Shown here piece after piece: positions 17,762-27,464 of a DNA stretch of 64,000 nucleotides. Within the stretch, counting starts at the first letter, position 1; every line of letters starts with the position of its first letter. The notes beneath the pieces are model-generated. The model saw only the letters and a list, made by a program, of their open reading frames with translations. It was not told the DNA's origin and did no database searches. A program made the translations under genes and the position numbers. The DNA comes from SZUA-365 sp049663345 (GTDB taxonomy: Bacteria; Bacteroidota; Ignavibacteria; SZUA-365), in the NCBI GenBank assembly GCA_049663345.1, contig JBATDG010000075.1, forward strand, positions 1 through 64,000, in the 5' to 3' direction.

Positions 17762-19318
17762 ATGATGTTTAACCAGGTCGCAACAAATCTTCTCGCTTTT
17801 CCTGCCAGTGCGCGGCTGTCCGAGATCATCAACGATCTCCCGGTTGTCACGCTGATTGGTCCGTGGGATGCCAGCATCGCCGGTATCACTACGGATTCGC
17901 GCCAGGTAAAGCAGGGCTGGATGTTTGTAGCCACCCAGGGTGAACATACCGATGGCCACCATTTCGCACAGTCCGCCATGGAACGGGGTGCCAGTTGTGT
18001 CGTCGTATCCCTGCTTCATTACCAGACACACCTCCATCACCTGCTCACACCCGCTTTCTGCCAGCATACCGGAACTACCGTCGTTGTTGTGCAAGACACC
18101 CGCGCCGCGGTGGCGCTGCTCGCCGACCGGTTCTACCATTCGCCTTCGCGCGACCTCAAGCTGGTCGGCATAACGGGTACCAACGGGAAGACGACGGTTT
18201 CGTATCTCATTTCCTCCATTCTCGAGGCCGCTGGCATCCGTTCCGGCCTTCTCGGTACTGTCGCATATCGCATTGGCAATACAGTTCGTCCGGCGCCGTA
18301 TACCACGCCGCCTGCTGAGGACCTTCATGCGCTATTCGCAGAAATGCGTTCCGCCGGCTGCAGCACCGCCATCATGGAAGTATCGTCGCATGCACTTGTG
18401 CTCGACCGTGTTCAGGGCATTGAGTTCGACGTTTCGGTGTTCACCAATCTCACGCAGGACCATCTCGATTTTCATCGCAGCATGGCAGCCTATCGCGACG
18501 CGAAAGCATTGCTTTTCGGCAGCCACACCCGGGGCATCGGATTGATCAACAGTGACGATCCGCATGCAGCCGACATGAAAGGACTGCCCGCACGGCGGCG
18601 TAAAACTTATGGAATGAAGGGACGTCCTTCATTTCACATGCGCGATCTGCAGCTAAGTTCGAAAGGGAGCAAACTGACCGTCGATTATCGGGGCGAATCC
18701 TATGTCATCACCTCGCCCCTGCTGGGCGGATTCAATGCCTACAACCTGACTGCCGCTTTTGCTACGGGAGTCCTGTTGGGAATTGATCCGGCGATTGCGA
18801 TTAAAGGACTCCGGCGTATGAAAAACGTGCCGGGCCGCTTCGAACGGATCGTTTCCGCAGACGGTGTGACCGCTATCGTGGATTATTCGCATACGCCTGA
18901 CGCTCTTACCAAAGCGCTGCAGACATCGCGCGACCTGCTTGGCGACGGACGGCTTATCGCTGTGTTCGGCTGCGGCGGAGATCGCGATCAGGTCAAGCGT
19001 CCGCTGATGGGAGCCGCAGCGGCAACGCTCAGCGACGTGACCGTCATTACTTCTGACAATCCCCGTACAGAAGATCCGGATGCCATTATCCGCGATATCC
19101 TTGCGGGCGTTCCCGAGGGACTGCCGGTGCAGGTAAAGCCGAACCGGAAAACCGCGATTCACCATGCGCTGCGGATGGCTCGTCCCGGAGACATTGTGCT
19201 CGTCGCCGGGAAGGGACATGAGAATTACCAGATCATCGGCACGACGCGCCGTCATTTTGATGACCGTGAAGTCGTGCGGGCGTTCTTCGAAAGCAAGCGC
19301 GGAGGAGTGAAGGCATGA
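17762..19318 (+). CDS. murE: UDP-MurNAc-L-Ala-D-Glu:meso-diaminopimelate ligase
   Basis: 518 residues. The ATP loop GITGTNGKTTVSYL is near 136-149 and the Mur ligase central motif MEVSSHAL near 205. D432-N-P-R435 is the signature for meso-diaminopimelate rather than lysine, so the stem peptide is of the DAP type. The enzyme adds the third residue of the peptidoglycan stem in the cytoplasm. The start at 17762 is the first of two adjacent ATGs. The stop overlaps the murF start by four bases (ATGA), which implies coupled translation. Confidence 0.97.
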   Translation: MMFNQVATNLLAFPASARLSEIINDLPVVTLIGPWDASIAGITTDSRQVKQGWMFVATQGEHTDGHHFAQSAMERGASCVVVSLLHYQTHLHHLLTPAFCQHTGTTVVVVQDTRAAVALLADRFYHSPSRDLKLVGITGTNGKTTVSYLISSILEAAGIRSGLLGTVAYRIGNTVRPAPYTTPPAEDLHALFAEMRSAGCSTAIMEVSSHALVLDRVQGIEFDVSVFTNLTQDHLDFHRSMAAYRDAKALLFGSHTRGIGLINSDDPHAADMKGLPARRRKTYGMKGRPSFHMRDLQLSSKGSKLTVDYRGESYVITSPLLGGFNAYNLTAAFATGVLLGIDPAIAIKGLRRMKNVPGRFERIVSADGVTAIVDYSHTPDALTKALQTSRDLLGDGRLIAVFGCGGDRDQVKRPLMGAAAATLSDVTVITSDNPRTEDPDAIIRDILAGVPEGLPVQVKPNRKTAIHHALRMARPGDIVLVAGKGHENYQIIGTTRRHFDDREVVRAFFESKRGGVKA

Positions 19319-20730
19319 CACTCCGCATTTCAAATCTACTGACCATTTCCCATGTGCGCGCCATCAATCTTGAGGCGGTATCCGATGCCGCAATCGGATC
19401 CGTCGCAACCGATTCCCGCACGGCCGGCCGGGGTGATGTGTTCGTCGCATTCCGGGGAAGCCGGGTCGATGCGCATGATTTCGTTGCAGACGTCTGCAAA
19501 CGCGGCGCGCTATGCTGCGTCGTCGAGCAGCGCTGGTACCGGCGCAACGCCGCCGCGGTGAGCGGGCTGCCTCTGTTCGTGGTTAAGGACAGCATGCTTG
19601 CCTACGGCGCAATCGCGCAGCTGCACCGCGCACAATTCAATGTTCCGGTTTTAGCCATCACCGGCAGCAACGGCAAGACCAGCACGAGGGAAATGGTAGC
19701 GGCGGTGCTTCGCAGCAAATTCCGCGTGCTCGCCACAGATGGAAATTTCAACAATCATATCGGACTCCCCGCGACGCTGCTGCGTCTGACGCCCGAGCAT
19801 CAGATTGTCGTCACAGAAATGGGTACCAACCAGCCGGGCGACATTGCGTATCTATGCGGGATTGCGAATCCCACTCACGGATTGATCACCAACATCGGCC
19901 GTGCGCATATCGAAAAACTGATTTCCCGCGAAGGCATCGCCGAAGAAAAGGGAGTTTTGTATTCTTCTCTGCCTGCGGACGGAGTCGCCCTGATCAATGC
20001 CGATGAGCCGCTGCTGCGAATCAAACTTCCGCGCCGCGTACGCAGCATTCGCTACGGCACCCGCAAAGGCAGCGACGTGCGGATCGCCGATGTAAAGCTT
20101 GATCGTTCCGGCCGCGTGCAGCTTCGCATCGAAGCGCCGGAGTTCACTGCGAAGCCCATCACGATTCGTCTGAAGGCGGTCGGCCGTCATTCCGCATACA
20201 ATGCCGCAGCTGCGGTTGCCGCAGGATTCGCTTTCGGCTGCGGCGTATCGAAAATCAAAGCTGCGCTGGAATCGGTAGAGAGCTTCGACAAACGGCTGCA
20301 GATTGGAAGCGCGCGAGAGATTACCGTTATCAACGATACCTACAACGCCAACCCGGATTCGATGCTGGCCGCCATAGATCTTCTGCAGCAGATCAAGATC
20401 GACGGAGCACGCTGTGTGGTTCTGGGCGACATGCTCGAACTGGGAAAGGCCACCCGCAGTGAGCATGAAGCACTTGGCGCGGCGCTCGCTGCAACAGGTA
20501 TTCCCTATGTGTTGACGTATGGCCGTCATGCCCGCGCCATCAGCCGGGCGGTGCTCGGTGTGGCGAAAGTGGCGATGCATTTCACCGACAAAGCAGCACT
20601 GTGCGAAACGCTGGATGCATTACTTGCTCCCGGCGACGCAGTGCTCATCAAAGGATCACGCAGCATGCGGATGGAAGACGTCGCTGCACATCTGCTTCAA
20701 AGTGATACCATCGAGGAGGCGCACGCATAA
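19315..20730 (+). CDS. murF: UDP-MurNAc-tripeptide:D-alanyl-D-alanine ligase
   Basis: 471 residues. The ATP loop GSNGKTSTREM is at about 117-127; NFNNHIGLP and TEMGTNQPGDI are conserved murF segments. INDTYNANPDSM near 340 and LGDMLELG near 365 complete the family pattern. The enzyme attaches D-Ala-D-Ala to the tripeptide precursor. No ddl gene for making D-Ala-D-Ala is found in this cluster. murF overlaps murE by four bases, and mraY starts four bases after its stop. Confidence 0.97.
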   Translation: MTLRISNLLTISHVRAINLEAVSDAAIGSVATDSRTAGRGDVFVAFRGSRVDAHDFVADVCKRGALCCVVEQRWYRRNAAAVSGLPLFVVKDSMLAYGAIAQLHRAQFNVPVLAITGSNGKTSTREMVAAVLRSKFRVLATDGNFNNHIGLPATLLRLTPEHQIVVTEMGTNQPGDIAYLCGIANPTHGLITNIGRAHIEKLISREGIAEEKGVLYSSLPADGVALINADEPLLRIKLPRRVRSIRYGTRKGSDVRIADVKLDRSGRVQLRIEAPEFTAKPITIRLKAVGRHSAYNAAAAVAAGFAFGCGVSKIKAALESVESFDKRLQIGSAREITVINDTYNANPDSMLAAIDLLQQIKIDGARCVVLGDMLELGKATRSEHEALGAALAATGIPYVLTYGRHARAISRAVLGVAKVAMHFTDKAALCETLDALLAPGDAVLIKGSRSMRMEDVAAHLLQSDTIEEAHA

Positions 20731-20733
20731 GTT

Positions 20734-21843
20734 ATGTTCTACGAACTGTTCGAATACATCAATTCTGTATTCAGCCCTCCGGGCTTCGATGTTTTCCGCT
20801 TCATCACGTTCCGTGCCGCGGCGGCTGCGATTACTGCTCTGCTGATCAGCTGGTTTATCGGTCCCCGCATCATCGCGTTTCTCCGCAAACGGCAGATCGG
20901 CGAATCAGCCAAGCTGGAAGCCCCCGAAACGCATCTGGTCAAGGCCGGTACGCCGACAATGGGCGGACTCATCGTGCTGACTTCGATCATTGTGCCTGTA
21001 CTGCTTTGGGGACAGCTGACGAACACCTATGTCTGGCTGATTCTCCTTGCCACCGCAATGCTCGGCGGAGTGGGGTTTGTCGATGATTATCTGAAAGTCG
21101 TAAGAAAATTTCCGAAAGGACTGATAGGAGAATACAAGATTGTCGGTCAGATAGTCGTCGGCCTCATCGTCGGCGGCGTGCTGTATTTCTCTCCGCAGTT
21201 TGATGCATATAAATCCGTCACCACTGTTCCATTTTTCAAGAACCTCGTTCTCGATTTCTCATTCTTCTACATTCCGATGATCATCTTCGTCATTGTGGCG
21301 ACATCGAACGCCGTCAATCTCACGGACGGGCTCGACGGCCTGGCCATCGGAACAATCTCCATTGCCTTCATCGCGATCGCCTTCATCAGCTATGCCAGCG
21401 GCCGCGTTGATTTCTCGAACTACCTCAACATCATCTATCTCCCGGGCAGCGGAGAATTGACGGTATTCAGCGCGGCGGTGCTTGGGGCGGGCTTGGGCTT
21501 CCTCTGGTACAACGCGTATCCCGCCCAGATATTCATGGGCGACACCGGCTCGCTCGCGCTTGGCGGCGCGCTTGGCGTCCTCATGGTGATGATCAAAAAA
21601 GAACTTCTTCTGCCGATTCTCGGCGGCATCTTTTTCGCGGAAACGGTTTCCGTCCTCATTCAGAAAGCATACTTCAAATACACCAAAAGAAAATACGGGC
21701 AGGGCAAACGCGTCTTTCGCATGGCGCCCATCCACCACCATTTCGAGCTTCTCGGATGGCCCGAGCCGAAGATCGTTACGCGATTCTACATCATAGCGAT
21801 CATTCTCGCAATCATTAGTCTGGCAACTTTCAAGGTACGATAA
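20734..21843 (+). CDS. mraY: Phospho-N-acetylmuramoyl-pentapeptide transferase MraY
   Basis: 369 residues and about ten membrane spans, normal for the family. Diagnostic motifs are GTPTMGG near 73, the catalytic FVDDYLKV near 118, NAVNLTDGLDGLAIG near 188, and the HHHFELLGW loop near 335. It transfers phospho-MurNAc-pentapeptide to undecaprenyl phosphate to make lipid I at the inner membrane. It sits between murF and murD, as usual in dcw clusters. Confidence 0.97.
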   Translation: MFYELFEYINSVFSPPGFDVFRFITFRAAAAAITALLISWFIGPRIIAFLRKRQIGESAKLEAPETHLVKAGTPTMGGLIVLTSIIVPVLLWGQLTNTYVWLILLATAMLGGVGFVDDYLKVVRKFPKGLIGEYKIVGQIVVGLIVGGVLYFSPQFDAYKSVTTVPFFKNLVLDFSFFYIPMIIFVIVATSNAVNLTDGLDGLAIGTISIAFIAIAFISYASGRVDFSNYLNIIYLPGSGELTVFSAAVLGAGLGFLWYNAYPAQIFMGDTGSLALGGALGVLMVMIKKELLLPILGGIFFAETVSVLIQKAYFKYTKRKYGQGKRVFRMAPIHHHFELLGWPEPKIVTRFYIIAIILAIISLATFKVR

Positions 21844-21845
21844 GC

Positions 21846-23228
21846 ATGCAGCGCGTTTTTGACATCGCAAGTTTGAATGTCACCGTCATCGGTGCCGCAC
21901 GCAGCGGCCTCGCGGCGGCGCGCTTGCTCCATAACAAGGGAGTAAGTGTATTTCTGACAGAACTCTCTCCGGCAGCGAAGTATGAGCAGACCGCAGGTTC
22001 GCTGCGGGAAGAAAAGATTCCTCACGAATTCGGCCAGCACAGCGCCCGCGTGTTTGCCGCCGATCTTATGGTCGTCAGTCCTGGCGTGCCTTCTGATGCA
22101 CCGATCATCGTCGAGGCCGAGCGCCGCGGCATCACCGTGATCAGCGAAATCGAGGTCGGGGCAATGTTCCTTGACGGACCGATCATAGCGGTGACCGGCA
22201 CCAACGGCAAAACCACAACCACAACCCTCACCGGGGAGATCTGCAAGGCCGCCGGACGCAGTACGCTTGTCGCCGGAAATATCGGCAAAGCGTTTACCGA
22301 CGCACTGTACGAGCACGAAGGCGACATCGACATCGCAGTGCTTGAAATCAGCAGCTTCCAGCTCGACACCTGTGTCACTTTTCATCCCACCACAGCGGTG
22401 ATAACCACGATTACCCCGGATCACCTGAATCGCTATCACGGGAATTTTCAGGAATACGTCGCTTCGAAACAGCGCGTCTTCATGAATCAGAATGCTCTGG
22501 ACCATCTCATTTACATCTGCGACGATCCTGTCGTCTCCGGCGCAATCAAGACCGCAAGTGCCGAGTTGTTCCCCGTCAGCTCCATCCAGCGGCTGAACAA
22601 AGGCGGCTGGCGCGAAAACGGTTCACTGGTGATGGATGCAGGCTTCGGAAAGGAATTGCTGGCGCGTGTTGACGATCTGCAGGTGTACGGACGCCACAAC
22701 TACATGAACGTGCTGATGGCCGGGCTCGCTGCGCGGCTTGAGGGTGTGGGTATCGATGTGATCCGCAGTGCAGTCATGCAATTCAAGGGCGTTGAACACC
22801 GCCTCGAATTTGTGTGTGAAATGGACGGCGTGCGCTGGATCAATGACTCCAAAGCCACGAACGTAGACAGTGTGGTCATTGCATTGCAGAGTTATCGCCA
22901 GCCGGTGGTGCTTATCGCAGGTGGACGCGGAAAGGGTGCTTCCTACGATCCGTTGATCGAACTGATACGCGAGAAAGTGCGCGCAATTGTGCTCATCGGT
23001 GAAGCCGCCGAGGAAATGGAGCAGATCTTTGCACCGTTGACAAAAGTATCGCGCGCCCGCGATATGCTCGAAGCAGTGAACATCGCCCGCATGGCGGCGC
23101 AGCCCGGCGATGTGGGAATGCTTTCCCCCGCCTGCGCGAGTTTCGATATGTACGACAACTTCGAGCACAGGGGAGAAGTGTTCAAGGAATGCGTGCACAC
23201 ATTCTGCAGGGAGCCGATGGTGGCATGA
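21846..23228 (+). CDS. murD: UDP-MurNAc-L-alanine:D-glutamate ligase
   Basis: 460 residues. An N-terminal Rossmann segment (VTVIGAARSGLAAARLL) is followed by the ATP loop TGTNGKTTTTTL at about 116-127. EISSFQLD and TPDHLNRY follow, with WINDSKATNVDS in the third domain. The enzyme adds D-glutamate to UDP-MurNAc-L-Ala. It begins two bases after the mraY stop and its own stop overlaps the ftsW start (ATGA). Nothing unusual was seen in it. Confidence 0.97.
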   Translation: MQRVFDIASLNVTVIGAARSGLAAARLLHNKGVSVFLTELSPAAKYEQTAGSLREEKIPHEFGQHSARVFAADLMVVSPGVPSDAPIIVEAERRGITVISEIEVGAMFLDGPIIAVTGTNGKTTTTTLTGEICKAAGRSTLVAGNIGKAFTDALYEHEGDIDIAVLEISSFQLDTCVTFHPTTAVITTITPDHLNRYHGNFQEYVASKQRVFMNQNALDHLIYICDDPVVSGAIKTASAELFPVSSIQRLNKGGWRENGSLVMDAGFGKELLARVDDLQVYGRHNYMNVLMAGLAARLEGVGIDVIRSAVMQFKGVEHRLEFVCEMDGVRWINDSKATNVDSVVIALQSYRQPVVLIAGGRGKGASYDPLIELIREKVRAIVLIGEAAEEMEQIFAPLTKVSRARDMLEAVNIARMAAQPGDVGMLSPACASFDMYDNFEHRGEVFKECVHTFCREPMVA

Positions 23229-24391
23229 AGCAGCGCACCGGACATATCGACCTGTATGTGTTCCTGAGCGTGCTCGCGCTGATGCTGTTCAGCGTGGGCG
23301 TCGTGTACAGTGCCTCAGTGTCCATTTCCGGTATGCGCCATGATGGCGACATCAACTTCCTGTTCCGCAATCATTCGATCCGCGTCGTCCTCGGCGTTGG
23401 CGCTCTCTTTGTCGGCATGTTCGTCGATTATCACATCTACCGGCACTTCAGCAAATATCTTCTGATCATCGGCCTGCTCCTGCTTGCATACACCCTCGTC
23501 GGCGGTACGGTAGTAAAGGGTGCGCAGCGCTGGGTGAGCTTCGGCCCCATCAGCTTCCAACCGTCTGAATTTGCGAAGTTCGCGCTCGTGATGCATCTCG
23601 CAGTGCTGCTGGCGGCGAAACAGAAATATATAACGGATTTCAAGGACGGGTTCCTTCCGCTCCTGGTATGGATTATCGCAGTAGTCGGACTGGTATTCCT
23701 TCAGCCGAATTTCAGCACAGGCAGCATCATTCTGGCTATCAGCTTCATGGTGCTGTTCGTCGGAAGGATCAGCATCAAGCACCTGGTCGGCGTCGCACTG
23801 GCTGGTCTTCCCATCATCATGGTGTATGCCGTCTCCGCAACCTATCGGTGGAACCGCATCATGGCGCATTTCACTGATGCAGGAGCCGCCAACGCCGGCA
23901 ACTATCAGGTCGAACAGGCCGTCATCGGACTTGGTAATGGGGGTTTGTTCGGTGTCGGAATGGGAATGAGCAAGCAGCGAGAACTCTTCCTCCCGGAATC
24001 ATACACCGATTTCATTTTCGCCATCGTTGGCGAAGAATACGGATTCATCGGCGGCGCGATCATTATCGCACTGTTCGCCGTCATCATGGTGCGTGGAATG
24101 AAAATCGCGAAGCGTGCGACCGACGATCTCGGCCGCTACCTCGCTGTCGGAATCACCTGTACTATTTCTGTGTACGCGATCATCAACGCCATGGTCACCA
24201 CCGGCCTGCTGCCCACGACGGGTTTGCCTATGCCGCTGCTCAGCTATGGCGGCACTACGATTATTTTCACGGCCTATGCCCTCGGGATCCTGATCAACAT
24301 TTCGATGTACACGCGCATTCGTCCGCGAGAAATCAACCATCAGCACCAGGAAGAACCTGCCGGTATGCGGGTTGGAGAAATGTACGAGTGA
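23225..24391 (+). CDS. ftsW: Septal peptidoglycan polymerase FtsW
   Basis: 388 residues from the ATG at 23225 (four-base overlap with the murD stop); an upstream in-frame ATG would extend into murD. It has ten or so membrane spans of the SEDS family. RWVSFGPISFQPSEFAKFA and the C-terminal PMPLLSYGGTTIIF are the hallmark segments, and GEEYGFIGG precedes the last helices. FtsW polymerises lipid II glycan strands at the septum with the class B PBP encoded by ftsI in this cluster. The stop overlaps the GTG start of murG. Confidence 0.96.
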   Translation: MKQRTGHIDLYVFLSVLALMLFSVGVVYSASVSISGMRHDGDINFLFRNHSIRVVLGVGALFVGMFVDYHIYRHFSKYLLIIGLLLLAYTLVGGTVVKGAQRWVSFGPISFQPSEFAKFALVMHLAVLLAAKQKYITDFKDGFLPLLVWIIAVVGLVFLQPNFSTGSIILAISFMVLFVGRISIKHLVGVALAGLPIIMVYAVSATYRWNRIMAHFTDAGAANAGNYQVEQAVIGLGNGGLFGVGMGMSKQRELFLPESYTDFIFAIVGEEYGFIGGAIIIALFAVIMVRGMKIAKRATDDLGRYLAVGITCTISVYAIINAMVTTGLLPTTGLPMPLLSYGGTTIIFTAYALGILINISMYTRIRPREINHQHQEEPAGMRVGEMYE

Positions 24392-25497
24392 GCGAAGCAC
24401 TGCGCGTCATATTCGCCGGAGGCGGCACCGGGGGACATCTCTTCCCGGGCATCGCCATTGCGGAAGCTCTTCGCGAGCTGCGGCCGGATTGCAGCGTCAG
24501 CTTCGTGGGTTCGCGCAATCGCATCGAGGCGCGCATCGTGCCGAAGTACGGCTATCCTTTCGACTCAGTGTGGATCGCCGGACTGCAGCGCAGATTCTCG
24601 CTGCGCACCGCGCTGCTGCCGCTCAAGCTCGTGGTTTCGCTGTTCCAGTCATGGAATATCCTCCGTCGGCGGCGGCCGCATGTCGTGATCGGAACAGGCG
24701 GATACGTGTCAGGACCGCTTCTGTACGTGGCAGCGCGTACCGGTCGGCGCACACTCATTCACGAGCAGAATGAATATCCCGGCATCACCACGCGTAAGCT
24801 CGCGCCGTTGGTCGACGAAGTGCATGTGACCTTCGAATCGAGCGAAAGAATGCTCGGCGATACAAAAAAGCTTGTGTTGAGCGGTAATCCGGTTCGGCTG
24901 AGTCTTTCGCGCAGCGATGCCGGCGACGCCCGCATGCATTTCGGACTGCATCCTTCCCGTCCCACGCTGTTCATTTTCGGCGGAAGTCTCGGAGCGCGCT
25001 CCATCAATCGTGCTGTGCGTCCCCTCGTGCCGCGGCTCGTGCGGGAAGATTATCAGCTGATCTGGCAGACAGGCACTGCGGACTATGAAGAACTGAAATC
25101 CCTCGGCGCGCTGTACCGCGAGCACGTGATCGTTCGGCCGTTCATTGACGAAATGGACCACGCATACTCAGCATCGGATCTGGTGCTTTGCCGAGCAGGA
25201 GCCACATCCATCGCAGAACTTACAGCGCTTGGAATTCCCTCGCTGCTGGTGCCGTTCCCGAAAGCGGCAGCGGACCATCAGTACAAGAACGCAGTCGCAT
25301 TGGCGGAACAGGGTGCCTCGCTGGTGCTGCGCGACGAAGAACTTGGACGTCTGGAGCGTGAATTGTTCGCGCTTCTCGAAGACGGAGCCGCATTGGCGCG
25401 CATGTCTGCCGCCGCGAAGAGTGCCGGTCATCCGCGTGCCGCATTCGATATCGCCGAAGCGGTTATACGGCTAGCAGAAAAAGGAGCAGGAGGCTGA
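24388..25497 (+). CDS. murG: UDP-GlcNAc:lipid I N-acetylglucosaminyltransferase MurG
   Basis: 369 residues from a GTG at 24388 that overlaps the ftsW stop. The GGGTGGHLFPGIAIAEAL loop near 10-27 binds the lipid I side. GTGGYVSGP, HEQNEYPGI and IFGGSLGAR are diagnostic, and RAGATSIAELTALGIPSLLVPFP binds UDP-GlcNAc. It completes lipid II on the inner face of the membrane. The next gene, an unexpected PH-like membrane protein, begins one base after its stop. Confidence 0.97.
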   Translation: MSEALRVIFAGGGTGGHLFPGIAIAEALRELRPDCSVSFVGSRNRIEARIVPKYGYPFDSVWIAGLQRRFSLRTALLPLKLVVSLFQSWNILRRRRPHVVIGTGGYVSGPLLYVAARTGRRTLIHEQNEYPGITTRKLAPLVDEVHVTFESSERMLGDTKKLVLSGNPVRLSLSRSDAGDARMHFGLHPSRPTLFIFGGSLGARSINRAVRPLVPRLVREDYQLIWQTGTADYEELKSLGALYREHVIVRPFIDEMDHAYSASDLVLCRAGATSIAELTALGIPSLLVPFPKAAADHQYKNAVALAEQGASLVLRDEELGRLERELFALLEDGAALARMSAAAKSAGHPRAAFDIAEAVIRLAEKGAGG

Positions 25498-25498
25498 A

Positions 25499-25978
25499 AT
25501 GATCAAGCAGGAATACAGTTTCAAGCATCGCAACGATCTCTACTATGTCACGCTGCTCGTATACGTGGCGTTTGCGGTGCTCTACATCGTCGTCACCGGA
25601 ACGATCACCGACGACAGCGTGGAATTCGGATTGAAGGACCCGGTAGTCTACATCATCGCTGCATTCATCTTGCATGCGCTGATCATGCTGCTGACGAGCG
25701 TTGTCCGCAACCGGCGGCTGGTCATCACCGAGGATTCGCTGGTGTTCGCTTCACGCTTCCGCGAGCGCTTCGTTCCCTTCAGCAGCATCGAACGCATCAC
25801 GCTGAAGCACGAACGCCGCCGGCTGAGCAACAGCAAGCTGAGCGATCGAAAATTCGCAGTGATCAAACTGCATGTCGCAGGCCGGCGCCGCGTCGTTCGC
25901 CTTCGCGTCGCCGCCTATGAGCGCGAGAAAGAACTCTATCAGATTCTCAAGAAGCTGAAGCATGATTTGAAGCTGTGA
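25499..25978 (+). CDS. Two-TM protein with PH-like (bPH2/YdbS-type) domain inside the dcw cluster
   Basis: 159 residues. Two hydrophobic spans (about 15-33 and 49-68) are separated by a short acidic loop. A soluble region of about 90 residues follows: NRRLVITEDSLVFASRFRERFVPFSSIERI is the pattern of bacterial PH-like domains, then a strongly basic stretch (KHERRRLSNSKLSDRK and GRRRVVRLRV). This is inferred from pattern only. It starts one base after murG and ends about 100 bases before murC, so it is co-transcribed with lipid II synthesis genes; canonical dcw clusters have nothing here. The Arg/Lys-rich face could bind anionic lipids or lipid-linked precursors, but no function is known to me. 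Confidence 0.7.
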   Translation: MIKQEYSFKHRNDLYYVTLLVYVAFAVLYIVVTGTITDDSVEFGLKDPVVYIIAAFILHALIMLLTSVVRNRRLVITEDSLVFASRFRERFVPFSSIERITLKHERRRLSNSKLSDRKFAVIKLHVAGRRRVVRLRVAAYEREKELYQILKKLKHDLKL

Positions 25979-26056
25979 AGACGTGAGGACGTGAGGACGT
26001 GAAGACGTGAGGACGTGAGTACGTGAGTACGATAGGACGTGAGTACGATAGGACGG
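25977..26056 (+). repeat. Tandem GACGTGAG-type repeat between the PH-like gene and murC
   Basis: About nine or ten 8-base units: GACGTGAG predominates, with GACGTGAA, TACGTGAG and TACGATAG variants. It fills the gap inside the dcw operon and ends 24 bases before the murC start. The same repeat family occurs at 49851-49996. Confidence 0.85.
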
Positions 26057-26079
26057 AAAGAAAGCCAAGGAATGCAACA

Positions 26080-27462
26080 ATGAAATTCGCGAACATCAAT
26101 CACCTTTTCTTCGTCGGTATCGGCGGCATCGGAATGAGCGGCATTGCTGAAATCCTGCTCAATCAGGGCTTCCGTGTTTCGGGTTCCGATCTGACGATGA
26201 CGGAAGTGACGCGGCATCTTGTGGACATGGGCGCCACGGTCTACGAGGGACATGACCCGAGTAATCTGCGTGATGTGGATGTACTGGTGTATTCCTCGGC
26301 GGTCGCGCTGGAAAACCCGGAAGTGATTGCGGCGATCGAGCGAAAAATTCCCGTGATCCGCCGTGCCGAAATGCTCGCGGAAGTAATGCGTCTGCATCAC
26401 GGCATCGCAGTCGCAGGCACACACGGAAAGACTACGACCACGTCGATGCTCGGCATGGTCCTGATCGAGGGCGGCAAGGATCCTACAGTAATCGTGGGAG
26501 GCAAGCTTCACGCTTTCGGAGGAACAAACGCGCGCCTCGGCGGCGGCGAATTCATGGTCGTCGAAGCGGATGAATTCGACCGTTCCTTTCTCAAGCTCAA
26601 TCCTTCCATTGCCATTCTCACAACGCTTGAGGAAGAACACCTCGACATCTACAGCAGTCTCGACGATCTGAAAAATGCTTTCGTCGAATTTGCGAACAAG
26701 GTGCCGTTTTATGGATTCGTGACGCTGTGTCTCGACGAGCCCGCGCTGCAGGAAATTCTTCCGTTGATCATGCGCAAGGTCGTGACCTACGGCTTCAGTT
26801 CCCAGGCCGATATTCAGGCAGTGGATCTGGTGCAGAAGGAGAATCGCGCAAGCTTCACCGTGCTGCGGCAGGGTGTGGAAGTCGGCGTGATCCATCTGGG
26901 CGTGCCCGGTGAGCACAACGTGCAGAATGCCCTGGCAGCCATCGCAGTCAGTCTCGAACTCAACATTCCGTTCGAACACATCAAGACCGCACTCGATTCC
27001 TTCGCAGGTGCGTTCCGCCGCTTCGAAGTCAAGGCGGAAGTCGGCGATATCATGGTGGTCGATGATTACGCACATCACCCGACGGAAGTCAAAGTCACGC
27101 TTCGCGGAATCAAGTCCGGCTGGCGCCGCCGCGTGGTCTGCGTCTTTCAGCCGCATACCTACACGCGCACGCGTGATTTCTACAAGGATTTCGGTCGGTC
27201 GTTCATGAACGCCGATCTCCTGATCGTCACCGACATTTATCCTGCGCGCGAGCGTCCGATACAGGGCGTTACCGGTGAACTCATCGCCGACGCCGCGCGG
27301 AGTTTCGGACACAAAAATGTGATGTATGTCCCTGATAAAAAAGACGTGCCCGCACTGCTGAGCGACGTCGTGCTTCCGGGAGATCTCGTGATCACCATGG
27401 GCGCCGGCGACATCTACACCTACGGCGCACAATTCATTGCTCAGCTGGAGGCCGCTTCCTGA
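26080..27462 (+). CDS. murC: UDP-N-acetylmuramate:L-alanine ligase
   Basis: 460 residues from the ATG at 26080 (MKFANINHLFF), preceded by AAGGA; an ATG at 26023 is in frame but would translate repeat sequence. The UDP-binding loop is VGIGGIGMSGIAEIL and the ATP loop AGTHGKTTTTSML near 113. VVEADEFDRSFL and VVDDYAHHPTEV are conserved, as is TYTRTRDFYKDF. The enzyme adds L-Ala to UDP-MurNAc, the first stem-peptide step. It is separated from the previous gene by a tandem repeat that may affect its expression. Confidence 0.97.
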   Translation: MKFANINHLFFVGIGGIGMSGIAEILLNQGFRVSGSDLTMTEVTRHLVDMGATVYEGHDPSNLRDVDVLVYSSAVALENPEVIAAIERKIPVIRRAEMLAEVMRLHHGIAVAGTHGKTTTTSMLGMVLIEGGKDPTVIVGGKLHAFGGTNARLGGGEFMVVEADEFDRSFLKLNPSIAILTTLEEEHLDIYSSLDDLKNAFVEFANKVPFYGFVTLCLDEPALQEILPLIMRKVVTYGFSSQADIQAVDLVQKENRASFTVLRQGVEVGVIHLGVPGEHNVQNALAAIAVSLELNIPFEHIKTALDSFAGAFRRFEVKAEVGDIMVVDDYAHHPTEVKVTLRGIKSGWRRRVVCVFQPHTYTRTRDFYKDFGRSFMNADLLIVTDIYPARERPIQGVTGELIADAARSFGHKNVMYVPDKKDVPALLSDVVLPGDLVITMGAGDIYTYGAQFIAQLEAAS

Positions 27463-27464
27463 CC

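Noticed and set aside
16157..18328. 723-residue minus-strand frame opposite ftsI and murE
   Set aside because: The plus strand encodes two unambiguous enzymes with all catalytic motifs; the antisense frame shows no protein-like pattern.
25977..26056. Repeat tract considered as a CRISPR array
   Set aside because: Units are 8 bases and contiguous, with no spacers and no cas gene nearby.
25939..27432. 497-residue minus-strand frame opposite murC with a repetitive Leu-Thr-Ser-Ser-rich end
   Set aside because: The repetitive end is just the complement of the GACGTGAG tract, and the rest mirrors murC.
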